A stretch of 10,839 nucleotides of DNA from NCBI GenBank assembly GCA_026770615.1, contig MU631511.1:223683-234521 (forward strand). The letters run 5' to 3'. This document shows positions 1 to 7,536 of this stretch, piece by piece. Position numbers and translations under genes: made by a program. The notes under the pieces are model-generated. The model was not told where the DNA came from. It did not search any database and worked only from the letters and a program-made list of their open reading frames with translations. Source of the DNA: Pavlovales sp. CCMP2436 (Eukaryota; Haptophyta; Pavlovophyceae; Pavlovales). Position 1 is the stretch's first letter. The number at the start of each line of letters is the position of its first letter.

Positions 1-767
1 CGGGACCGCCCGCCCACCCTTGTGGTCGTACTCGGCGTAGGGGTCGACCTTCGGCCCGGATCGCCGACCTACCCCACCGAAGAAGTGCCGGTACGCGGCC
101 TGGTTGGAGGCGAGTACCGAGGCGAAGATGTCTCCCGCCTCGGTGCGCGCGTGCGCACCCATTCTCCTCGCAACCTCAGCCAGGAGGGCGAGGAGCGGAT
201 CATGCCTGAGCTTGGAGATGTGGTCGCCGGTGACGCTCTTCCCGGTGGCCGCGACAATGTTGTCTCCGTGCACGTCGATGTCGCGGTTGAACAACCGCGC
301 GCCGCGCGCGGCTAGGCCGACGCAGATGGGGCTCGGGACGCCGAAGAAGCGTGCTGTGATTCTCACCCACTCGCCGATGGTGCAGGCGCCGTAGCCAATC
401 GGAAGCGCGGCCACCCAGGCAGAGCTGTTGCGGTCGATGCTCCTAACCAAGTGCACGACGCGATCGCCCCGCGGGAGCGCGTTGATTCGCATCTTGAGCG
501 CGTCAAACCACTGAGCCTCGCGGTCCTCGGTGAGGTCCTTCTGCATGTTGAGGCTTGGCTTGCCTGTGAGATCCCTGCGCACCATCGGCCAGGCCTCCTC
601 TAGGGGGAGGTGTAGCACACGGGTTGGCAGGTCTGCGTTGATCATCGCTCCAGCACCGCCTCCTGTTGCATCTCGAGCCAGCATCGGAGGAACGCCTGTC
701 CCTGCCGTGGTGGCGGTAGTGGTCTGGGGAGGCCTGGTCGCGGCAAGTGCAGGTATGATCGCCAGCC

Positions 768-780
768 ATGCGCGCGCATG
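768..780 (-). other. Second frameshift, in a GC dinucleotide run
   Basis: Before this point the RT reading is '...VVGRNSFLDMRA'. After it the plausible reading is 'RAWLAIIPALAATRPP...', which stays open for about 250 codons to the window edge. The switch falls in an alternating GCGCGCGC run (770-777), a likely site for a slip of two bases (or of one base). Confidence 0.6.
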
Positions 781-839
781 TCCAGGAAGGAGTTCCGTCC
801 TACTACGAGCGCGACTTGCGGCAGCTCGAGCATGCCGCG

Positions 840-842
840 CTA
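840..842 (-). other. In-frame premature TAG in the RT pseudogene
   Basis: The minus-strand frame reads '...VDEPTGTIT', then TAG, then 'RGMLELPQVALVVG' in the same frame. Sequence on both sides looks like one protein, so this is a nonsense codon inside the former ORF and not its natural end. Confidence 0.7.
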
Positions 843-1084
843 CGTGATGGTGCCCGTCGGCTCGTCCACGATGTCAAGGAAGATGGGCACTGCCTGGGTC
901 ATGGCGCCACAGAAAGCGGCAGGCGCGATGTCGACCATGCGTCGAAGTCCGGCGCCCCGGTAGCGGCGGGGGAGTGCGAGGCGGGCAGTGGCAAGCTGGT
1001 CGTCGTCGAGCGAGACTCCCAGTGCGTGTGTCGCCTGCGTGTGGATGATCGCGTCGAAGCGTGTGCACGCGTGCGCGCCTGGTC

Positions 1085-1098
1085 CGGGTAGCAATGGC
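1085..1098 (-). other. Frameshift in the RT pseudogene
   Basis: On the minus strand the RT-like reading ends around 'YFARHCYP' in one frame. It resumes in a neighbouring frame at 'GPGAHACTRFDAIIH', which leads into a stretch ('LALPRRYRGAGLRR...APAAFCG') typical of the region after the RT palm and thumb. Past this point the first frame reads as Arg/Thr/Ser-rich shadow sequence. A single-base loss or a two-base gain explains it. Confidence 0.7.
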
Positions 1099-2677
1099 GG
1101 GCAAAGTACTCAAATTTGCGTGCGGTGGAGAAGAGCGTTAGCAGCCGGAGCTGTTGCTTGTGTGACGAGCTGAGCGTTGCGATTAGCTTGTTTGAGATGC
1201 TGGCAATCTCGTCACACTTGCCAGCGAGGGCAAGCTTAACGTACTCCTCCGAGCCGATTGAGACGCCGTAGCACATGACGCCGTAGTGCGGGGTCAGGGC
1301 GCCGTCGAGCAGGTGGCTGCGCGTCACTGAGCCACGGTTGGCGTCGAGGGAGGCGATGTGGACCTCGTCGATCCAGCATTCACACTTGGACGACTGCACG
1401 ACAAGGCCGAGCCGTAAGAAGAGTGCGTCGTGGAAGCGCTGCATCGCCGCGAAGACGATCCAGGGCGGACTGCACGCGCGCACGTCGTCGTGGCCAGCCC
1501 GAGCGCCCCCACCGTATGGCCGCAGCTCGGCGACGAGCACCTTTAACTCGGGGTGGATGGAGATGGCAAAGGCGACTCCAGCCTCTACTGACCCTTGAGC
1601 GACACCGGTCTCGCCGTCTCTGCCCATGGGCGTCAGGCCGCCGCCCTTGCCAGTGACGAAGATCGGGTACTTGGAAGCGAGCGTGGCGTAGAAGAGGCGT
1701 GCGAGCGGGGCTAGGCCGGGGGAGCTGACGAGGGTGCGTACTACCATCTCTGCGCGGTCTCCCTCATTGAAGGCGTTGTAGATGTCGGAGCCTGCGATGC
1801 AAAAGTGTGGGTTTTTAAGCAGCTCACGCACCCCAAAGATGAGCTTGGTGCCGCCTGCCGAGACGAGGACTCCCAGCTGCTGCGGGAAGAGGTATTCCTC
1901 GATCTCACCGCGAAGACCCTTGTTGAGGAAGACCCCTTTGATGAGCCCCCGTCTCAGCGCACACGAGATGCCGATTGGCCGCGCAGCCTCCGCGACACCG
2001 ACCTGGGCCGCGCACTTGCGGAGTGGCACGCACCGTGCAGCGCAGAACACAAAGAATAACCAGGGAGGCAGGTCGCCGTTTGCGAAGGATGATGCCAGCC
2101 AGGCGTGTGACTCGAGTACTTGGCGTGCGGCATCTCCAACAAACGGTACGGTCGGAGCAAGCGGTATAAGGTACTCATACTTCCATGGCGACGCGCCCTG
2201 GGCCTTGTCGGTCTTGAGCCCGCGATTGGACTCCTGCATCTCCGAGATGCCGACCACGAGCCGGTCAGTGGCGTCGAGGCCTGGGATGACTGGCGGCATG
2301 GCCGTCCTCCTGCGCGGGTGCTTGGTGAGCATCTGTTGCAGCACAACTGGGTCCGAGATGTCGGCGAGGCCATGGCTCTCGAGCAGCTTTGCAGCGTTGG
2401 AGAACTTGCCTTTGGAGAGGAGGGCGACGGCTGCCTTGATATCTCGCTCAGGGTCGGCAGGGCGGGATCGCCGGGTGTGGCGCTGCTGCGACTCCTTCGC
2501 GCGGTCGCTGGACCACTCAGCCACGAGGCTGCCGAAGTCTCCTCGCTCCCACCGATCGAACCGAGAGGCAAGCAGCCTGGCGGTCACGAGGCGTCCCTGT
2601 TGCCCCCCGCGGGCAGCGGGCTGTTTGCGGAGTCTATTTTTGGTTGCGCTGCTGCTTCGCGCCGGGGTGCGAGGGCT

Positions 2678-2732
2678 GGCCCCCGCCAGAGGCTATTTTA
2701 TGCTGTTAATGGGTTACACGTACGTTCAGAAT
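2678..2732. repeat. 55-bp direct repeat, copy A
   Basis: This matches 2948-3002 over 55 positions, with about six mismatches and no gaps. It begins GGCCCCCGCCAGAGG and ends GTTCAGAAT. The two copies are exactly 270 bp apart. Copy A overlaps the 5' limit of the minus-strand RT open frame. Confidence 0.9.
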
Positions 2733-2792
2733 CTGCTGTCTACACAAAAGAATTTAAACGCCGCAGGCCGGGGGCGCGGGGGCTGGCCCCCG

Positions 2793-2949
2793 CCCGGCTC
2801 TTAGAAAGCCCCGCAGGGCCCCCGGGGGCCCCGCCGGAGGCGCCTATGTGACTAACATATAACTAACTTGTCACATAGCCCGGGGGCCCACGGGGCCCCA
2901 CGGATACCGTGGATAATCCCCGTACGTTACGCCTTTTCTAAGAGCCGGG
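2793..2949. repeat. GC-rich inverted repeat enclosing a hairpin
   Basis: The outer arms are 2793-2807 and 2935-2949, complementary over 15 bases (CCCGGCTCTTAGAAA against its reverse complement). Near the centre, 2844-2852 (CTATGTGAC) and 2870-2878 (GTCACATAG) form a perfect 9-bp stem with a 17-nt AT-rich loop. Between inner and outer arms lie runs of GGGCCC, CCCCGGGGG and similar sequence that can pair in several ways. The block lies between the two 55-bp repeat copies. It could be a fold-back element, or a structured 5' UTR or promoter of the retroelement. No function can be read directly. Confidence 0.75.
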
Positions 2950-3002
2950 CCCCCGCCAGAGGCTATTTTATTCCGTTGAAGGGTTACACGTATGTTCAGA
3001 AT
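2948..3002. repeat. 55-bp direct repeat, copy B
   Basis: This is the second copy of the repeat at 2678-2732. The shared core includes the AGAGGCTATTTTAT and GGGTTACACGTA blocks. Flanking sequence outside the 55 bp is not obviously shared, so this is not a simple tandem duplication of the whole 270 bp. Confidence 0.9.
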
Positions 3003-3285
3003 TCAAGACCGCCCTGTCCGGGCAGGACGACTGCCTGTAAAGATCACCACCCCCGGGTAGGGCCCCCCCAGGAGGGCCCCCGGAGGGCATATCTGCGACA
3101 GCACACGGTCTGGGCCGAACATTCCTTTGCGACAGCTGTTTTTTTTAACTACGACTTACTTACTATAGAAAAGGGCAGTAGGCAGTGGGTTGCAGACATT
3201 CTGTCTCAGAAGTGGTCGACTCCGAGCGTGTAGGCGCGACGACGTTCCGTCACCCAGGCGGCATGTAGTCACCCAGGCGGCATAC
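3003..3285. other. Stretch without a recognisable gene
   Basis: It lies between the repeat block and the small acidic frame. It contains C/G runs (3047-3088), an eight-T run near 3139-3147 and the short tandem repeat at 3249-3283. Open frames on either strand show no recognisable protein pattern. Confidence 0.5.
3249..3283. repeat. 16-bp direct repeat, two copies, period 19
   Basis: GTCACCCAGGCGGCAT occurs at 3249-3264 and again at 3268-3283. It lies about 310 bp upstream of the hydrolase start and just past the stop of the small minus-strand acidic frame. It might be a duplicated regulatory site or chance. Confidence 0.8.
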
Positions 3286-3447
3286 TTAAGCGCCGATCCC
3301 AAATCGTGCCTCCCTGCGGAGGTGGTACGCGTCCTCAACCCACTCGTCGGGGTTGCCGTCGTCGTCGCTGTCAGTGCGTGTGCCGTTGCCGGTGCCGATG
3401 CCGGTGCGCTCCAATCGCGCGCGCGCAATGATGACCTTGGCGTGCCC
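3286..3447 (-). CDS. Possible small exon or remnant with an acidic DxDxDG motif
   Basis: The minus strand has an open frame of 53 codons between a TGA (3448-3450) and a TAA (3286-3288). It has no ATG, so if real it would be a 3' exon or a remnant. It encodes a Gly/Thr-rich run, then 'DSDDDGNPDEWVED' (about 3334-3372), then 'YHLRREARFGIGA' and the stop. The DxDxDG core resembles calcium-binding loops (EF-hand or thrombospondin type-3-like). However, the Glu falls one position late for a standard EF-hand loop. The signal is a single short motif in GC-rich DNA, so it could easily be chance. It sits next to the hydrolase promoter on the other strand. Confidence 0.2.
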   Translation of the reverse strand, partial: GHAKVIIARARLERTGIGTGNGTRTDSDDDGNPDEWVEDAYHLRREARFGIGA

Positions 3448-3504
3448 TCAAAATGCGCACATGCCGATCTCCTGTCATCTTCCACAGGAGAGTGCTGCGC
3501 GCTG

Positions 3505-3513
3505 TTTTTTAAA
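3505..3513 (+). promoter_or_regulatory. T-tract/AAA box upstream of the hydrolase
   Basis: TTTTTTAAA lies 78 bp upstream of the hydrolase ATG. A similar TTTTAAAAAA lies 130 bp upstream of ARL1. Either could serve as a core promoter AT element. This is inferred from position only. Confidence 0.25.
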
Positions 3514-3590
3514 GAGTCCGGGCTATCTGTGTTCGCGGGAGCCCACTGCCCTCTCGCTCGGAACGAGCGGGTGTGTGCCCTGCCCGCGAG

Positions 3591-4692
3591 ATGCGGCGCT
3601 TCACTCGCTGTCTCTCTGTGGGCGCGCTGTCGGTGGGCGCTGCCCTCGCAGCGAGCCCGCGGGCGGAGTGCGCGCCCCGGCTCCAGCTCGCCTCGACGCT
3701 GTGCTCTCCGCACCAGCCGACCGTGGTGCTCGTGCACGGCCTCGACTCGTGTCGCGAGACGTGGAAGAACACGCTGGCCGCGCTCAGCGCCCGCGGCGTA
3801 CCCTCGCTAGCACTCGATCTGCGTGGGCATGGGGAGAGTCCACTTGGCGATGTGGCTGACTTCTCCGCAAGCGAGCTCGCGCTTGATGTGCTCGGATCTA
3901 TTCGGGGCTCGGGCGTCTCCAGCGCGCTTCTGGTCGGCCACTCGATGGGGGGACGCATCGCGATGCGCGCTGCAGCTCTGGACGCGCTGTCAGAGTCGCC
4001 TGTGCTGCGGGGAGTGGTGATCGAAGACATGGTGAACTTTGTGTTTGTGGGCAGAACATGTCCCACTGCAAATGTTCACCTCTGCTCTGCTCTGATTGCC
4101 CCCCCCCTCTCTCACACACACACACGCACGCACCCACACACCCCCCACCCCACACCCCCCCCCAACACACCCCCAATAGGACCTTCGCGTGCGCCCTTTC
4201 ATCGTGCCTCCCTCGAGCGCGGCGGCCGAGCAGGCGCTCGCGCGCTTCGGCGGGCCCGACGGGCACCGCTTTGCGAGCTTCGAAGAAGCGGAGGCGGCTC
4301 TCCTTCCTTTCTACGATGCGCCACGCGTCGCCGGCTGGCGGGGAACGCGCGTGCGCCAGCTCTTCGACGGCAGTTGGTGGTCCGACATAAGCCCGCTGGC
4401 GCAACGCCTAGCCAGAGAGACTGTGCTCGCCTCGAATGATGGGGGCGAAGCCTGGGACGCGCTCGGCGTGCTCGGTGTGCAGCACCGCCTCTCGGTGGAT
4501 GTGTGGCACGCTCCGGCCTTGGGAACTGTTTGCGCGCTGACGGGCGATGGCAGCATCGAGGACATGGCTGCGAGGCTTCCTTGTGCAGAGGTCCGCGAGT
4601 TTGCCAAGGCCAGTCACTCGGTGCACAATTCCAATCATGAGGAGTTTATCGAGGCTCTCTGTGTTAGGCTGCGTTCGTACAGCCTGTCATGA
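3591..4692 (+). CDS. Alpha/beta hydrolase fold protein, two exons
   Basis: Exon 1 is 3591-4031 and exon 2 is 4180-4692, giving 317 residues. The intron (4032-4179) is GT-AG, phase 0, joining 'VVIEDM' to 'DLRVRPFIV'. Residues 1-30 (MRRFTRCLSVGALSVGAALA...) look like a cleavable targeting peptide, basic then hydrophobic and Ala-rich; secretory, mitochondrial or plastid routes are all possible. The hydrolase core follows: oxyanion-side 'HGLDS' (49-53), 'LDLRGHGES' (75-83), and nucleophile elbow G-H-S-M-G-G with Ser118. The likely catalytic acid is around Asp270 and the likely catalytic His is His293 in 'SHSVHNSNHEEF'. The spacing fits the epoxide hydrolase/ABHD11-like branch, whose members are mostly esterases or lipases of about 300 residues. 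The substrate cannot be told. The start is the first ATG in frame. It is convergent with the PACRG gene downstream. Confidence 0.88.
4032..4179 (+). other. Hydrolase intron with CA/C-rich tract
   Basis: The 148-bp intron starts GTGAACTTT and ends CCAATAG. Its 3' half (about 4100-4174) is nearly all C with CA and CT dinucleotide repeats, so the plus strand carries a very long pyrimidine/CA tract before the acceptor. Skipping it restores a continuous hydrolase frame; reading through it gives only His/Pro/Thr repeats. Confidence 0.85.
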
Positions 4693-4998
4693 GTACATTT
4701 TCGCCGATTAACAATTAAACATGTCCATTCAATTTCGTCGAAGCAGATCAACGCGCATCAGGCGCTTTTCATGGCGCGTAGTGTAGCGCGCTAACCAGGA
4801 ACGGGCAGAGTGCGGGTGTGCAGAGCTGCTGAGGGATCGCCGCCAGAGCCACGTCAGCAGCAGGGGCCGGATGGATATCCACGCCTCGTGCTACAACTTG
4901 AACTGGTCATTGTCATTCAATTTTAACTGGATTTAATATTATATGAAAGAAGTTATCGCCAGGGCCAGGGTTGGTGCAGCTGCTGCGCCGAGCTGTCG
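4693..4998. other. Gap between convergent genes
   Basis: This 306-bp gap separates the hydrolase stop from the PACRG-family stop, so it should hold both 3' UTRs. It is AT-rich near 4705-4735 and 4910-4945. I see no canonical AATAAA, no RNA gene and no credible ORF. Confidence 0.6.
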
Positions 4999-7083
4999 TC
5001 ACCTCGCGCTCGCCGGTCGCAGGCTGCGCGAGGGCGCGTCGAAGCCGCGCTGCGAGAAGCCGGCCACGCCGCCGCGCTCGTTGCACACGCGCGCCTGCCC
5101 ACCGGCCGCGGCGGTGGACCACGTCGGCACGTACTGGCGCACGAGTCGCGCGCCCTCGGCACCGCAGCGCTCAGCGAGCATCTCCAGCAGCTCCTCGACG
5201 AGCTCGCCCAGGTCGCACCTGCGCGCCTGCGCCCAGTCCATCTCGCCAGACCTGGCCGCGCCGACCCGCCCGCGCAGGCCATTGCCCGCTGTGACCCACA
5301 GCGAGAGGAGCGGCAGCAGCGAGGGCAGCCCGGGCAGCAGCGCCTTGGCCACGCGTGGGCTCGCCGAGGCGAGCTGCTGCAAGAGCTTGAGCGAGGCAGC
5401 GACGACGTGTGGCTGGCGCGTGGAGAGAGCCGTCTTCAAGTGCGGCACGAGCGAGGGCACCACGGGCAGCAGCGCCAGGGGGTCGGGCGGCCCGCAGAGG
5501 TGCGCGATCAGCTCGGTGGCCCCGAACAGCGCCAGCAGGTGGAAGGTGGCCTCCAGCTCGCGCACACCCTCCACGCACAGGACAAGCAGCTGCGCGCACG
5601 TGTACCGCGGCGCGTTGGCTGCGCCTGGCTTCGCAGGAGCGCCTGTGCGCTCGGCTGCGAGCACGTCGGCGTGGCGTCGGTCGTTCTCTGCGGGGGGGAG
5701 CAACCAGCTGACAGGCGAGTTGCCTCCCTTCTTGACGAGCTGCAGAGGCACATCCCCCGAGTCCTTGGCCCTTCGGAAAGCTGTGTCCGCGGGGCTCGCG
5801 CGCGGCGCGAGCGCACCCGCGGCGGGCGGGCGGGCGCGTAGCGCGGACGCCGCCGCGGCGGGCCGCGCCTCGTGCGCGGAGGTGGGGCGGCGGTTTGTGC
5901 TGTGCGCGAGGCGGCCTGTGAGGTAAGCGGGCGCAGCCTCCTCCGAAGCGAGCTCGGTCGGAGCTCCTACGCTCGATGGCGGCGACGGCGGCTGCCAGTT
6001 GGGCGAGGGAGGCCTGCCCAAAGGAGGAGGCTTGCCGGCGGCCAGCGCAAAGCTCGCGGCGGGTGCGCCGGCGGCGGCGGGCGCCTCGGCCCAGCCCACC
6101 GTCCGCACAGGCGGCATGGGTGGCGCGTGTTCGGCTATTTGTGAGGCTGTGAGGCCGCCTGGCTTCGTCCGACGGGTGGGCAGCGGGTAGTTTAGGCGTA
6201 AGGGCTGCGCGCCGCGCGTGCGACGCTCGCCGAGATTGAAGTTGGGCCGCTCGGCGAGGTCGGCGGAGAGTAGCGCGTACGGCGTGTAGGTGAGCGTGCC
6301 TGCATTCCAGATTGGCAATCCCTTCGAGGGGCCGTGCACGCGCTCACCGTCCGCAAGCAGCGAGCGTGGATGCTCACCCGCGCGCGGCCTCATCGTCCGC
6401 GGCTTGCCGTCGAGCCCGGGCTGCAGCGCCGGCCGTGGCACCTTGAGGATGCGGTCCGGCCAGTACTGCTTCTCCCGCTCCGCCTCCGCCTCCGCTTGCC
6501 GTGTGCGCTCGGCGAGCGCCGCGCGTGCCACCGCGCGCCGACCCTCGCCCGAGTCGGCTGCCCCACCCTCGGGGCGCGTTGCGTCCCCCTCGGCATCGGC
6601 GAATTGGCGCGCGCCATCGTTCCGCCGGTGGAAGGCGGCCACCAGCCGCAGCTCGCGGCTGGTGGCCGCCGTGTCCACCCGACCGCCGGGCCGCTCGAGC
6701 ATGCCCAGCTGTTCCCACGCCATTGACCACTGAAGCCTGCTGGGCTCACGGCCGCTGGCCGAACTCGCAAACCGTTGTGTGTCGCTGAAGCCGAAGCCTG
6801 CAGAGCTCACGCCTACAAGCGGCGGACCAGCTCGCGCGTTCAAACTTTGAAATGCGGCTGGTGATGGGTGGTCAGGATTCTCGCCAACATCTCCGCGCTC
6901 GCATGAGCCGGAGGCTTGTTTGCAGGTATCAAACTTCACAGGCTCAACTCGCCCGTCGCGCGCGCTGAAGTGCTGGCGCGGGCGGGTTCGCACACGGCCC
7001 GTTCCTGACCTTCTAAGTTCTGAGCCTCTGCCTTCTCTGCAGCCCTCGCCCAAACCGATCGCCGGGTTTAAAGCAGCAATCAC
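4999..7083 (-). CDS. PACRG-family (parkin co-regulated) protein with long N-terminal extension
   Basis: The open frame gives up to 694 residues. Residues about 433-657 (5787-5113) match the PACRG fold, an all-helical ARM/HEAT-like domain of the ciliary doublet microtubule inner junction. Recognisable elements in order are 'AFRRAKDSGDVPLQL', 'LPVVPSLVPHLKTALSTRQ', 'VAASLKLLQQL', 'MDWAQARRCDLGELVEELL' and 'VRQYVPTWST'; the last two mirror the C-terminal end of animal PACRG. An unusual insert of about 30 residues follows 'SWLLPP'. The N-terminal 430 residues are Ala/Pro/Arg-rich, with one short charged helix ('RTRQAEAEAEREKQYWP') and a stretch near 'WNAGTLTYTPYA'. An alternative start is Met121 (6721-6723), which I slightly favour because the earlier part lacks any pattern. 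A hidden intron cannot be excluded. Human PACRG is under 300 residues, so this protein is at least twice as long. Confidence 0.75.
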   Translation of the reverse strand: MIAALNPAIGLGEGCREGRGSELRRSGTGRVRTRPRQHFSARDGRVEPVKFDTCKQASGSCERGDVGENPDHPSPAAFQSLNARAGPPLVGVSSAGFGFSDTQRFASSASGREPSRLQWSMAWEQLGMLERPGGRVDTAATSRELRLVAAFHRRNDGARQFADAEGDATRPEGGAADSGEGRRAVARAALAERTRQAEAEAEREKQYWPDRILKVPRPALQPGLDGKPRTMRPRAGEHPRSLLADGERVHGPSKGLPIWNAGTLTYTPYALLSADLAERPNFNLGERRTRGAQPLRLNYPLPTRRTKPGGLTASQIAEHAPPMPPVRTVGWAEAPAAAGAPAASFALAAGKPPPLGRPPSPNWQPPSPPSSVGAPTELASEEAAPAYLTGRLAHSTNRRPTSAHEARPAAAASALRARPPAAGALAPRASPADTAFRRAKDSGDVPLQLVKKGGNSPVSWLLPPAENDRRHADVLAAERTGAPAKPGAANAPRYTCAQLLVLCVEGVRELEATFHLLALFGATELIAHLCGPPDPLALLPVVPSLVPHLKTALSTRQPHVVAASLKLLQQLASASPRVAKALLPGLPSLLPLLSLWVTAGNGLRGRVGAARSGEMDWAQARRCDLGELVEELLEMLAERCGAEGARLVRQYVPTWSTAAAGGQARVCNERGGVAGFSQRGFDAPSRSLRPASAR

Positions 7084-7217
7084 CGACGGTCGTAATCACC
7101 GTCAACACCGCGGCATCCAGCAGCAGCTCATAGCCAGCATGCCTATAGGTGAAATATGAAAGGCAGCCGAGGTGCACGTCAACACTCGGTTACGACCGAC
7201 CGAACTACCGAAGGCTA

Positions 7218-7228
7218 AGTAGTTAGTA
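7218..7228. repeat. 11-bp direct repeat, left of the repeat block
   Basis: AGTAGTTAGTA is found here and again at 7571-7581. The two copies exactly bracket the 342-bp AT-rich block with the three repeats. This is what a target-site duplication around an insertion would look like, although 11 bp in AT-rich DNA could arise by chance. Confidence 0.6.
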
Positions 7229-7242
7229 AGAATGATATAAAT

Positions 7243-7295
7243 CATTCAGAACAGTCAGACGCCAGCTTAAATCACTATCATAAATATAAATAAGT
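7243..7295. repeat. 53-bp repeat, copy 1
   Basis: It begins CATTCAGAACAGTCAGACG and ends ATAAATATAAATAAGT. It is identical to copy 2 (7396-7448) except for one base (ATCACTATC against ATCCCTATC). It sits directly after a small AT-rich hairpin. Confidence 0.92.
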
Positions 7296-7395
7296 CTACC
7301 GGAGATCCATCGGCACGCGCGGTGGCGCCCAAGCCAGCGCAACCGACTAAGGCACGCAGCAGGCAATGGGCGACGCAGCGCTCAGACCAGCACAA

Positions 7396-7448
7396 CATTC
7401 AGAACAGTCAGACGCCAGCTTAAATCCCTATCATAAATATAAATAAGT
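7396..7448. repeat. 53-bp repeat, copy 2
   Basis: This copy is 153 bp downstream of copy 1 and differs from it at a single position. The near-identity suggests recent duplication, while the 100-bp GC-rich spacer between them is unrelated to the AT-rich repeat. Confidence 0.92.
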
Positions 7449-7495
7449 AAGATTTTACTTTGTGAAACTATTACTAATTGTTCAGCAATATATAA

Positions 7496-7536
7496 AACAG
7501 TCAGACGCCAGCTTGAACCCCTATCATAAATATAAA
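7496..7536. repeat. Related repeat, copy 3, diverged and shorter
   Basis: It shares AACAGTCAGACGCCAGCTT and CCCTATCATAAATATAAA with copies 1 and 2, but has GAAC in place of AAAT in the middle and lacks both ends. It lies 100 bp after copy 2 and about 30 bp from the PX stop codon. Confidence 0.88.

Larger units (their letters stand above)
1..2692 (-). pseudogene. Reverse transcriptase of a retroelement, broken and partial
   Basis: The main frame runs from a stop at 2693-2695 down to about 1095 without interruption. It has no ATG until about residue 86 (numbering from a GTG at 2587). Landmarks: an N-terminal stretch around residues 50-90 with an alpha-helical 'LLSKGKFSNAAKLL' pattern; 'GASPWKYEYL' (131-140); 'PQQLGVLVSAGGTKL' (235-249); RT motif A 'GSDIYNAFN' with Asp268 (1784-1786); motif B 'GVAQG' (328-332); and motif C 'GHDDV' with Asp367/Asp368 (1484-1489), so the catalytic Asp triad is kept. 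Beyond about 1095 the homologous reading continues in a second frame ('RFDAIIHTQ', 'APAAFCG'). It passes a TAG at 840-842 and shifts frame again near 768-780, then stays open to base 1. This last part holds 'GDHISKLRHD' and resembles the C-terminal zinc/endonuclease-like region of algal RT proteins. Retroelement RT is secure; the subfamily is not. Confidence 0.85.
1..3002 (-). mobile_element. Degenerate non-LTR-type retroelement, left end outside window
   Basis: This is the proposed extent of a retroelement copy on the minus strand. It combines the broken reverse-transcriptase frame (1-2692) with the repeat-bearing DNA just 5' of it (2678-3002). The coding part is certain to belong. Including the repeat region is inference: the first 55-bp repeat copy overlaps the place where the open frame begins, and repeated promoter-like units are common at the 5' ends of non-LTR elements. 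I could not see a poly-A tail, because the 3' end lies beyond the left edge, and I found no target-site duplication. The right boundary is therefore a guess. Confidence 0.55.

Noticed and set aside
1782..2851. Long plus-strand frames opposite the RT gene
   Set aside because: They mirror the RT codons on the other strand and show no protein pattern; the minus strand carries the RT motifs.
2868..3233. Plus-strand frame of 121 codons over repeat B
   Set aside because: It has only the repeated 'GYTYVQN' peptide in common with another frame and otherwise reads as low-complexity sequence; treated as a by-product of the DNA repeat.
4943..5926. Plus-strand frame of 327 codons opposite PACRG
   Set aside because: Arg/Ser/Ala-rich shadow of the GC-rich PACRG gene; no recognisable domain.
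7243..7536. Possible CRISPR-like array from three similar repeats
   Set aside because: Repeat and spacer sizes are irregular (spacers of about 100 and 47 bp), the third copy is truncated, there are no cas-like genes, and the context is eukaryotic.
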